Of a stretch of DNA of 6,025 nt, positions 1 to 5,414 are shown piece after piece. Source of the DNA: Chloroflexota bacterium (GTDB lineage: Bacteria > Chloroflexota > Limnocylindria > Limnocylindrales > CSP1-4); the NCBI GenBank assembly GCA_027346765.1, contig DAIERN010000092.1, positions 1 through 6,025 on the forward strand, given 5' to 3'. Each line of letters starts with the position of its first letter. Positions within the stretch are counted from its first letter, which is position 1. The notes beneath the pieces are model-generated. The model saw nothing but the letters and a program-made list of their open reading frames with translations. It was not told where the DNA came from and did no database searches. The translations under genes were made by a program, and so were the position numbers.

Positions 1-53
1 GTCGAAACAACCCCCAGCGGCATCCGTCGCCGGGAGAACTCGCCAGTCACTGA

Positions 54-164
54 ACCGGGGACAGTTCAGGGTTCTTCCCCGCCCCCGACGGCATGGGGGT
101 GCTGCGCGCGGAACTGGCCGCGGACGACCTGGCCGCGGTGCGGGAGATCATCTACTCCGACTGA
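54..164 (+). other. Possible 3' coding remnant, unidentified
   Basis: An open frame follows the stop at 51-53 and ends with TGA at 162-164. From about position 69 onward nearly every codon ends in G or C, as in the real genes of this window, and the last residues (ELAADDLAAVREIIYSD) resemble an ordinary helical protein C-terminus. The only ATG is at 93, would give 23 residues, and has no Shine-Dalgarno. No protein family is recognised and it does not look like the end of DnaA. It may be a decayed gene end, a frameshifted gene running in from the left, or chance. The rest of positions 1-173 holds only a weak 6-bp inverted repeat (50-55 with 64-69). Confidence 0.2.
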
Positions 165-173
165 AGGCCGGGG

Positions 174-182
174 CGTGGATCA
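174..182 (-). promoter_or_regulatory. Weak DnaA-box-like site (TGATCCACG)
   Basis: Reads TGATCCACG on the minus strand, 7 of 9 against TTATCCACA. The identical 9-mer occurs at 298-306 on the plus strand, so the two copies form a widely spaced inverted pair flanking the stronger boxes. Confidence 0.35.
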
Positions 183-194
183 CCGCCCTGGAGC

Positions 195-203
195 TGTGGA
201 CAA
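195..203 (-). promoter_or_regulatory. DnaA box (perfect TTGTCCACA)
   Basis: The plus strand reads TGTGGACAA, so the minus strand is TTGTCCACA, an exact match to the DnaA box preferred in high-GC Gram-positives. It is the best box in the window and the likely high-affinity anchor. Confidence 0.75.
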
Positions 204-243
204 GCCCGACCTATCGGCTGACTGAAGGTGGACGGCCGGAGTG

Positions 244-252
244 CTTTCCACA
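244..252 (+). promoter_or_regulatory. Weak DnaA-box-like site (CTTTCCACA)
   Basis: CTTTCCACA matches TTATCCACA at 7 of 9 positions and keeps the TCCACA core. It lies 14 bp before the stronger box at 266. Confidence 0.4.
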
Positions 253-265
253 TGGGCGGAGTCGG

Positions 266-274
266 TCGTCCACA
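266..274 (+). promoter_or_regulatory. DnaA box (TCGTCCACA)
   Basis: TCGTCCACA differs from TTGTCCACA by one base at position 2. It lies centrally in the box cluster, in the same orientation as the sites at 244, 298 and 360. Confidence 0.6.
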
Positions 275-297
275 GTCGGGCACTGTGCCGGGCCTGA

Positions 298-306
298 TGA
301 TCCACG
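298..306 (+). promoter_or_regulatory. Weak DnaA-box-like site (TGATCCACG)
   Basis: TGATCCACG is 7 of 9 against TTATCCACA and repeats, on the opposite strand, the exact 9-mer found at 174-182. It is supported mainly by its position within the cluster. Confidence 0.35.
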
Positions 307-359
307 GTCCGGGGAGTCATTTCGTGGTGTGTGGGAGCGTGAAACGGGCTCGCTCCACC

Positions 360-368
360 GTATCCACA
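360..368 (+). promoter_or_regulatory. DnaA box (GTATCCACA) next to AT-rich region
   Basis: GTATCCACA differs from TTATCCACA only at the first base. It directly abuts the AT-rich segment beginning at 371, the position expected of the box from which DnaA would extend onto single-stranded DNA during unwinding. Confidence 0.6.
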
Positions 369-370
369 CC

Positions 371-420
371 ATGATGATGACGGTGAGATGAGAAGATAAG
401 AAGAGATACCAATAATCAGG
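371..420. other. AT-rich purine-rich stretch, candidate DUE
   Basis: 19 of 50 bases are G or C, against roughly two thirds in the surrounding DNA. The top strand is nearly all purine plus T, beginning with three ATG triplets and continuing through GAGAAGATAAGAAGAGAT. It is the only such segment in the window and sits between the last DnaA box and dnaN. It probably also carries the dnaN promoter. Confidence 0.55.
388..416 (+). promoter_or_regulatory. Candidate dnaN promoter
   Basis: A -10 candidate AATAAT (411-416, 5 of 6 against TATAAT) lies 17 nt after a -35 candidate ATGAGA (388-393, 4 of 6 against TTGACA). Transcription would begin near 423, leaving a leader of under 30 nt before the GTG at 451 that still includes the Shine-Dalgarno. 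It lies within the AT-rich origin segment and close to DnaA boxes, so autoregulation by DnaA is plausible. AT-rich DNA yields such matches easily. Confidence 0.4.
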
Positions 421-433
421 GCGACGGGCCAGA

Positions 434-440
434 GAGGGAG
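434..440 (+). promoter_or_regulatory. Shine-Dalgarno of dnaN (GAGGGAG)
   Basis: The purine run GAGGGAG ends 10 nt before the GTG at 451. It supports the GTG start, which also gives the family-typical N-terminus. Confidence 0.6.
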
Positions 441-450
441 CACTAGCGAC

Positions 451-1569
451 GTGAAGCTATCGGTGATGCAGGAGAACCTGGCGCGCGGGCTGGGCATCGT
501 CAGCCGTGCCGTCAGCAGCCGCAGCACCCTGCCGGTGCTGTCGAACGTCCTGCTTCGCACCGAGGACGCCGGTCTGAAGCTGACCGCGACCAACCTCGAG
601 ATCGGCATCACCGCCTGGGTGGCGGGCAAGATCGACGCCGAGGGCGCGCTCACGGTACCGGCCAGACTCTTCAACGACCTCGTTGCCGGGCTGCCGGCGG
701 GCGAGCGGATCGACCTGGAGTCGGACGACAACACGACCCTGCGCATCAAGGCCGGCCGCTACCAGACCCAATTGCGCGGCATTGATGCCGAGGAGTTCCC
801 GGTCATCCCGTCGCCCGGCGAGCGGCCCACGACTCGCGTCAACCAGAAGGATCTGCGCCACGCGCTGAGCGAAGTCGTCTTTGCAGCGGCCAGCGACGAG
901 GCGCGGCCCATCCTGACCGGCGTGCTGACGCGACTGTCTGGCGACAAGTTGACGCTCGCTGCGGCCGACAACTACCGCATCGCCGTGCGCAGCCTGGCCA
1001 TTCTCGACGCGGTCGAGGACACGAGCCTCGTCGTGCCCGCCCGCTCCTACGCCGAGCTGATGCGCGTCATGACTGACAGCGATGAGCCGGTCGACATCAT
1101 GCTCGCCAACTCCAAGAGCCAGGTGCTGTTCCACGTCAACGACATCGATATCGTCAGCCGGCTGATCGACGGCCAATTTCCCAACTATCAGCAGGTGCTG
1201 CCGTCGTCGCACTCAACAAGGGCGGTGGTCGAGCGCGACGAGCTGCTCAAGGCGGTCAAGCTCTCGGCGTTGATCGCGTCGTCGGCCGCGAACGTCGTGC
1301 GGCTGCGCCTGGGCGACGACGGCTCGGGCATGATCAACGTCGCCGCCGCGGCCGACGTGGGCGAGGCACAGGGCGACGTGGAGGCGGCAATCGAGGGCGA
1401 GGCTGTCCAGATCTCATTCAACGCGCGCTACCTGCAGGAGGCGCTCCAGAGCCTTACCCAGGACCAGCTGGCGCTCGAGTTCGCCGGCCCGCTTTCGCCA
1501 GGCGTGCTGAAGCCGATCGATGACGAGGAGTACGTCCACGTCATCATGCCCGTCCGCACGCCCTCCTAA
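451..1569 (+). CDS. dnaN: DNA polymerase III beta subunit (sliding clamp)
   Basis: Encodes the ring-shaped dimeric clamp that encircles DNA and tethers polymerase III and other partners to the template in the cytoplasm. The product is 372 residues, normal for the family. The N-terminus (MKLSVMQENLARGL) is typical. Three clamp domains can be placed at about 1-120, 129-250 and 254-370. Recognisable signatures are RSTLPVLSNVLL (24-35), ARPILTGV (151-158), ADNYRIAVR (172-180), LIDGQFPNYQQVLP (238-251) and the C-terminal VIMPVR (364-369), which contributes to the partner-binding groove region. Translation starts at GTG with a Shine-Dalgarno 10 nt upstream. The gene lies directly after the candidate oriC and 34 bp before recF, the classic origin order. 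No truncation or frameshift is seen. Confidence 0.98.
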   Translation: MKLSVMQENLARGLGIVSRAVSSRSTLPVLSNVLLRTEDAGLKLTATNLEIGITAWVAGKIDAEGALTVPARLFNDLVAGLPAGERIDLESDDNTTLRIKAGRYQTQLRGIDAEEFPVIPSPGERPTTRVNQKDLRHALSEVVFAAASDEARPILTGVLTRLSGDKLTLAAADNYRIAVRSLAILDAVEDTSLVVPARSYAELMRVMTDSDEPVDIMLANSKSQVLFHVNDIDIVSRLIDGQFPNYQQVLPSSHSTRAVVERDELLKAVKLSALIASSAANVVRLRLGDDGSGMINVAAAADVGEAQGDVEAAIEGEAVQISFNARYLQEALQSLTQDQLALEFAGPLSPGVLKPIDDEEYVHVIMPVRTPS

Positions 1570-1575
1570 ACCGTC

Positions 1576-1593
1576 CCCGCCAGTGGAGGCGGG
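1576..1593 (+). promoter_or_regulatory. Hairpin holding the recF Shine-Dalgarno
   Basis: CCCGCC (1576-1581) and GGCGGG (1588-1593) form a 6-bp all-GC stem with a 6-nt loop. GGAGG (1585-1589), the only good Shine-Dalgarno before recF, spans the loop and the first two bases of the 3' arm, and ends 14 nt before the recF ATG. No T-run follows, so this is not a convincing terminator. It could lower recF translation unless the stem is opened, for example by ribosomes finishing dnaN. Confidence 0.4.
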
Positions 1594-1603
1594 CATTTAG
1601 AAG

Positions 1604-2743
1604 ATGCGCGTAACCCAACTCGTGCTCGCCGGCTTCCGCAGCTATACCGCGCTGACGGCCGAGTTTCCGGCCGGGCCCCAGGTGGTCGTAGGCGATAACG
1701 CCACGGGCAAAACCAACCTGCTCGAGAGCCTTGTCGTGCTGGGCACGGGCCGTTCGCACCGCGCCGGCGCCGACGGCGAGCTCGTCGCGTGGGGCGCCGA
1801 GTTCGCACGCCTGGACGCGAAAGTGGTTGGCTCCAGCGGATCCACGACGCAGCTCGAGGTGGTCATCGCGCTGACCGCGAGTGGCGGCGGGCGCAAGCGG
1901 ATCCAGGTGAATGGCGTGGCCCGCCGCCCGTCCGCGCTGAGCGCCGCGCTGCCCGTCGTGCTGTTCGCGCCGGAGGACATGTTGCTCATTTCGGGCGGTC
2001 CGGCGCTGCGCCGAACGGCGCTCGATACGCTCGTGGCGCAGACCGTGCCCGGCGCGGGCGCGACGCTCTCAACCTATGCCCGCGCAATCACCCAGCGCAA
2101 CAACCTGTTGCGCTCGATCCGCGATGGATCGGCGGCGCCGGACGAGCTGCGCTTCTGGGACCAGGTGGTGATCGAGGATGGGGCACGCATCGTGGACTGG
2201 CGCCGCGCGGCCCTCGCGCGCCTCGCCGAGCCGCTGGCCGCGGCCCATGCCGAGATCGCGCCTACGGAGGATCGCCTGGAGCTGCGCTACTCGACCAACG
2301 CCGATCCGGTCGGCGCTGAGACCACTCGCGACGCGCTGCTGCGGCGCCTGGCCGATACGGCGGACAAGGAGCAATGGAACGGCGCCACCCTGATCGGCCC
2401 GCACCGCGACGATGTCGTCTTCACGAACGGCGAGCGCGATCTGGCCGGGTTCGCCTCGCGCGGCCAGCAGCGCACCGCGATCCTCGCATTCAAGCTGGCC
2501 CAGCTGGACGTGCTGCGCACGACGCTGGGTGAGTCACCCCTGCTGCTGCTCGACGACGTCTTCTCCGAGCTGGATCCAAGCCGGCGCGCCCATCTCGTGC
2601 GGCGCATCGGTGAGCTGCCCCAGGCGTTCGTGACCACGACCACGACCGACGACCTAGATCCGCAGCTGGTGGTGGCGGCGACGGTGTGGCAGGTGACCCC
2701 CGGCCGACTCGAGCGCGTTGCCCGCGCTGGTGGTGGGCCATGA
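1604..2743 (+). CDS. recF: DNA replication and repair protein RecF
   Basis: SMC-like ABC ATPase that, with RecO and RecR, recognises single-strand gaps and helps load RecA for recombinational repair. The product is 379 residues, normal for RecF. Visible motifs are an N-terminal beta strand with FRSY (11-14), Walker A GDNATGKTN (30-38), the RecF-typical GPHRDD (265-270), the ABC signature SRGQQR (285-290), and Walker B with D-loop LLLLDDVFSELD (313-324). All catalytic motifs look intact. The usual Asn-Gly in the P-loop is Asn-Ala here, a minor variation. The start gives the standard MRVTQLVLAGFRSY N-terminus. The gene follows dnaN by 34 bp and overlaps dciA by 4 bp (ATGA), so the three are probably co-transcribed. 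Confidence 0.97.
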   Translation: MRVTQLVLAGFRSYTALTAEFPAGPQVVVGDNATGKTNLLESLVVLGTGRSHRAGADGELVAWGAEFARLDAKVVGSSGSTTQLEVVIALTASGGGRKRIQVNGVARRPSALSAALPVVLFAPEDMLLISGGPALRRTALDTLVAQTVPGAGATLSTYARAITQRNNLLRSIRDGSAAPDELRFWDQVVIEDGARIVDWRRAALARLAEPLAAAHAEIAPTEDRLELRYSTNADPVGAETTRDALLRRLADTADKEQWNGATLIGPHRDDVVFTNGERDLAGFASRGQQRTAILAFKLAQLDVLRTTLGESPLLLLDDVFSELDPSRRAHLVRRIGELPQAFVTTTTTDDLDPQLVVAATVWQVTPGRLERVARAGGGP

Positions 2744-3096
2744 GCCCGCGCCGGCCCATGCGCCGTATCGGCGACATGCTGCCCGAATTGGCCAAGGAGC
2801 TGGGTATCGGCGATGAGCTGCGCCTCGCCCGCCAGATGGCCGCGTGGGAGCGGCTCGTGGGTGAGCGCGTGCCGGCCGCGGCCGGCACCTCGCAGTTGCT
2901 GTCCGTTCAGCCCCCGACACTCGTGGTCAGTGCCGCGAACCCGCGTGTGGCGCTCGAGCTGCAGCTGCGCCAGGCGGACCTGCTGGCCGCGTTCGCACAG
3001 GCGCCGGATGGCGTCTACCTGCTGGAGCTGCGCGTCGTCGTCCGGCCGCCGCGCACCGACGGCACGTCTTCCGGCCGGCGCGGCGGCCCGCGCTAG
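2740..3096 (+). CDS. dciA: DciA-type helicase loader (DUF721)
   Basis: 118-residue DUF721/DciA protein. DciA proteins bind and help load the replicative helicase DnaB in bacteria lacking DnaC or DnaI. The core at about residues 28-88 matches the family: AAWERLVGERV (34-44) with conserved Trp and Gly, then a Leu/Val strand (TLVVSAANPRVALEL, 60-74) and a closing Leu-rich helix. The start at 2740 makes an ATGA overlap with the recF stop, implying translational coupling. An in-frame ATG at 2758 (MRRIGDML) is an alternative. An upstream in-frame ATG at 2686 lies deep inside recF and is unlikely. The last 15 residues are basic and Gly/Arg-rich, probably disordered and nucleic-acid binding. The position after recF parallels actinobacterial genomes, where a DUF721 gene also follows recF. 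The family call is firm; the loader role is inferred from it. Confidence 0.88.
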   Translation: MSPRRPMRRIGDMLPELAKELGIGDELRLARQMAAWERLVGERVPAAAGTSQLLSVQPPTLVVSAANPRVALELQLRQADLLAAFAQAPDGVYLLELRVVVRPPRTDGTSSGRRGGPR

Positions 3097-3099
3097 ACT
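3094..3099 (+). promoter_or_regulatory. -10 element of a leaderless promoter (TAGACT)
   Basis: TAGACT fits TANNNT and lies 8 nt before the ATG at 3108, so transcription would begin at or next to the A of the start codon. No Shine-Dalgarno exists in the preceding 30 nt. The first three bases are the TAG stop of dciA. No good -35 is seen in the GC-rich DNA upstream. The same arrangement recurs at 5402. Confidence 0.5.
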
Positions 3100-3107
3100 C
3101 GCCCACG

Positions 3108-5387
3108 ATGGCATCCCGGCTCCAAATCAAGTACGGGCTTGTCGCGCAAGAGGACCGCCTCGCGAGCTCGTCCGATGCATTGATCGTGACCGAGCCGACG
3201 ACCGGTTCCAAAGCGCGCAGCAAGGGCAGCCTGTACCTGATCACCTGCAGCCGCCACACCGGCGGTCGGGCGCGCGAGGCGTGCCGCATGGTCGCGGACT
3301 CGATCCGGCGCGAGTACTACTACGACGAATCAGCCGGCATCGCGATCGTGCTCGAGAAGGCCATCCGGGCCTCGAACCGGCGGCTGCGCCACTCGCGTGA
3401 GGGCGCCGGGTTGCCGGTCGGCGCGATCGGCATCGCGCTCGCGGTGGTCCGCGGCAACGAGCTCTACGTCGCGACCTGTGGCGAGGCGGACGGCTACCTC
3501 GTGCGCTCGGCCCGATTGCTGATGCCTGAACACGAGAGCGGCCCGGGCCTACCGGCGGCTGACAGCCTGAAGGTCGACGTGTGGCGGGGCGAATTCTCCG
3601 TGGGTGACTCGCTCGTCCTGTGCTCGCGCAACATGGTTGAGACGGTCGGCACTGAAGAGATCAAGAACGCCGTCGTAACGCTGCATCCCCAGTCGGCGGC
3701 CGAGCACCTGCACCATCTGTTCGTGGCGGCCGGCGGCGATGGCTCGGACGCCGTCATGGCGCTGGAGGCGTCCGAGGTCTCGCTCACCCGCGTGGAGCAT
3801 CGGCTCGTTCCGGTCAGCCCCTCAGAGCCGCTCGCCGGTGCGCCCATCTCCTCGCCCATCCCACTCGCCGACCAGCTCTCCGGCGCCGCCACCGCGGTGC
3901 AGGAGCGGGCCGTGGCCGCGCGCGGCGCTCTCCGCGAGGGTCTGAGCGGCGGGATCAACCGCGTGCTGGATCTGATGCCGCGCCGGCGCACTTCGTTCCG
4001 GCACATCTCGGCCACGACAACCAAACGCGAGACGCAGCGCCGCGCGGCGCTCGCGATCCTCGCCGCGATCGGCCTGGTCGCTGTCCTGGGGGTGGGGCTG
4101 TGGTACCTGCCGACCTTGCGCCCAGACCGCCCGATCGATCAAACGAACCAGGGTGAGGCCGCACTGGCGGATGCCATCGATTCGACCAACCAGGTGTTCG
4201 GCGCCGACGACCTGATCCATACCGATCCCGCGCAGGCGACGACCCTGCTGCGGGATGCCTGGTCCAAGCTGGCGATCGCCCGCGCTGCCCATGTGGACGC
4301 GGCGACCATCGACCAGCTCGACGCCCAACTGCGACAGGGGCTCGACGAGCTCTACGCGACCACGCTGATCACGCCGTCCCAGATGTACACGGCACCCGCC
4401 GGCGCCCGGATCACCGCGCTGACGCAGGGCCCGGATGACGCTGCCTACGCGATTGTCGGCGACACGGTCGTCCGCGTCGATCCCACCACGGGCGTGGCCA
4501 CGACGATCGTCCAGGCCGGCGACGGGCCGGGCGTCATGGCCGCGCCGCGCCTGCTGGCGCGTGGTGGGCCCGACCTATTGATCGTCGATGTCGACGGTGG
4601 GCTGTGGCGCTGGCGGCCATCGGGCGCATTGGGTGAGATACGGCTGTCAGGTGGCCAGGTCTGGGACTCGACGGTGGTCAACATCGAGACGTTCCTGATC
4701 AATCCCGACCAGGGCCTGTACCGCATCTACGTGCCATATCCCAAGACCGCCCAGATCCTGCGCTACGACCCGACCGCGGACGGCGGTGGCTTCGCGGCGC
4801 CCGCGCCCTATTTCATCAGCGAGAGCGTCGACGTCGCGGCATTCCGCCAGCTGTACGTGGACGGCGACGTCTACGCCGTCACCGCTGACAACCTCGAGCA
4901 GTTCTTCAGCGGCCGCCAGACGCAGTTCTCGCTGGATCCGCCGCCGGATGATGCCGACCTGCGACCCGGGCACGAATACGCCTTGCTCGCCGCGACCGGG
5001 GTGCGCAGCGACGGCAACCTGTACGTGTGGGACAAGCTGTGGTCGCGCGTGCTGGTCTACGACAAGGGTGCCGGCGCCTATTCGACCCAGTTCATCGCCG
5101 CCCAGGGCACCCAGCCGCTGGCCGATCTGACGGGCATGTACGTCATCGATCGCGGTCACACCCAGCCCGCGCTGATGGTGTTCGCCACGTCGAGCGGCCT
5201 GTTCAGCGTGGAGCTGGGAGCGGGCACGGAGCCGTCATCCTCGCCGACACCCTCGGTGAGCGCGACCACCCCGCCACCTGCCTCGCCCACGCCCAGCGCC
5301 ACCGGCCCCACGCCGGAGCCCACCCCGGAACCCACCCGCGCACGGCGCACGCCGCGACCCAGCGGGTCACCAACCGCCACTCCCTGA
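3108..5387 (+). CDS. Transmembrane degenerate PP2C protein with propeller-like ectodomain
   Basis: 759 residues. Residues 1-220 follow the PP2C (PPM phosphatase) fold pattern: QED (14-16), GEADGYLVR (125-133, usually GDSR-), GDSLVLCSRN (166-175, usually -CSDG) and GSDAVMAL (212-219, usually -DN-TVV-). The DGMGG metal site is replaced by CSRHTGG (47-53). Thus most metal-binding acidic positions are lost and catalysis is doubtful. A linker (221-305) leads to a basic stretch (KRETQRR, 306-312) and one membrane helix (313-335), predicting the N-domain inside and the rest outside. Residues 345-420 look helical. About six repeated strand patterns (443-468, 487-513, 536-562, 581-608, 628-663, 675-703) suggest a beta propeller. 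Residues 706-759 are a Pro/Thr/Ser-rich tail. It may sense surface conditions and bind phosphoproteins, but this role is inferred. The ATG start is supported by the adjacent -10. Confidence 0.8.
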   Translation: MASRLQIKYGLVAQEDRLASSSDALIVTEPTTGSKARSKGSLYLITCSRHTGGRAREACRMVADSIRREYYYDESAGIAIVLEKAIRASNRRLRHSREGAGLPVGAIGIALAVVRGNELYVATCGEADGYLVRSARLLMPEHESGPGLPAADSLKVDVWRGEFSVGDSLVLCSRNMVETVGTEEIKNAVVTLHPQSAAEHLHHLFVAAGGDGSDAVMALEASEVSLTRVEHRLVPVSPSEPLAGAPISSPIPLADQLSGAATAVQERAVAARGALREGLSGGINRVLDLMPRRRTSFRHISATTTKRETQRRAALAILAAIGLVAVLGVGLWYLPTLRPDRPIDQTNQGEAALADAIDSTNQVFGADDLIHTDPAQATTLLRDAWSKLAIARAAHVDAATIDQLDAQLRQGLDELYATTLITPSQMYTAPAGARITALTQGPDDAAYAIVGDTVVRVDPTTGVATTIVQAGDGPGVMAAPRLLARGGPDLLIVDVDGGLWRWRPSGALGEIRLSGGQVWDSTVVNIETFLINPDQGLYRIYVPYPKTAQILRYDPTADGGGFAAPAPYFISESVDVAAFRQLYVDGDVYAVTADNLEQFFSGRQTQFSLDPPPDDADLRPGHEYALLAATGVRSDGNLYVWDKLWSRVLVYDKGAGAYSTQFIAAQGTQPLADLTGMYVIDRGHTQPALMVFATSSGLFSVELGAGTEPSSSPTPSVSATTPPPASPTPSATGPTPEPTPEPTRARRTPRPSGSPTATP

Positions 5388-5395
5388 CCGCGGTC
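5386..5395. repeat. Perfect 10-bp palindrome GACCGCGGTC
   Basis: GACCGCGGTC reads identically on both strands. It overlaps the last two bases of the preceding stop codon and ends 6 bp before the -10 at 5402, roughly -29 to -20 relative to the proposed transcript start. It could be a small operator, but short GC palindromes arise readily in such DNA. Confidence 0.2.
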
Positions 5396-5401
5396 GCGGA
5401 C

Positions 5402-5407
5402 TAGAAT
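5402..5407 (+). promoter_or_regulatory. -10 element of a leaderless promoter (TAGAAT)
   Basis: TAGAAT (5 of 6 against TATAAT) ends 7 nt before the ATG at 5415, the spacing expected if the transcript starts at the start codon. No Shine-Dalgarno precedes the gene. CTGACC at 5384-5389 resembles a -35, but the 12-nt spacer is too short. Confidence 0.6.
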
Positions 5408-5414
5408 CCCGGCC

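Larger units (their letters stand above)
174..420. other. oriC: Candidate chromosomal replication origin (oriC)
   Basis: This non-coding stretch directly before dnaN carries six DnaA-box-like 9-mers: 174-182 and 195-203 on the minus strand, then 244-252, 266-274, 298-306 and 360-368 on the plus strand. One is a perfect TTGTCCACA and two differ from a consensus box by one base. The boxes change orientation once, between 203 and 244. The last box is followed at 371-420 by an AT-rich, purine-rich segment (19 G/C of 50) that stands out in this GC-rich window and could be the duplex-unwinding element. Origins placed beside dnaN are common in bacteria. The call rests on the clustering, the AT-rich neighbour and the dnaN-recF context. 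A plain dnaN upstream region regulated by DnaA is the main alternative. Confidence 0.72.

Noticed and set aside
50..69. Hairpin CTGAAC/GTTCAG as a terminator
   Set aside because: The 6-bp stem has an 8-nt loop, moderate stability and no T-run. It may be chance.
371..408. DnaA-trio array after the box at 360-368
   Set aside because: The triplets after the box read GATGATGAC and then an irregular purine run. Only four consecutive triplets with a central A (392-403) could be found, well away from the box and not in the TAG-type 5'-3' pattern.
180..749. 189-codon minus-strand open frame across the origin and dnaN 5' end
   Set aside because: It spans both the AT-rich origin segment and the opposite strand of dnaN, and its Ser/Arg/Pro-rich translation shows no recognisable domain.
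457..1212. 251-codon open frame on the minus strand
   Set aside because: It lies entirely antisense to dnaN, whose sliding-clamp motifs are unambiguous. The translation is an Arg/Gly/His/Gln-rich shadow typical of high-GC DNA.
1576..1600. Intrinsic terminator between dnaN and recF
   Set aside because: The stem is only 6 bp and is followed by CATTTAG rather than a T-run. The 34-bp gap and gene order favour co-transcription.
2686..2742. Upstream start for the dciA frame at 2686
   Set aside because: It would add 18 non-family residues (MAGDPRPTRARCPRWWWA) encoded inside the recF 3' end. The ATGA overlap at 2740 is the standard coupled arrangement.
2287..3114. 275-codon open frame on the minus strand
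   Set aside because: It is antisense to the recF 3' half and dciA, with low-complexity Ser/Arg/Thr content and no family resemblance.
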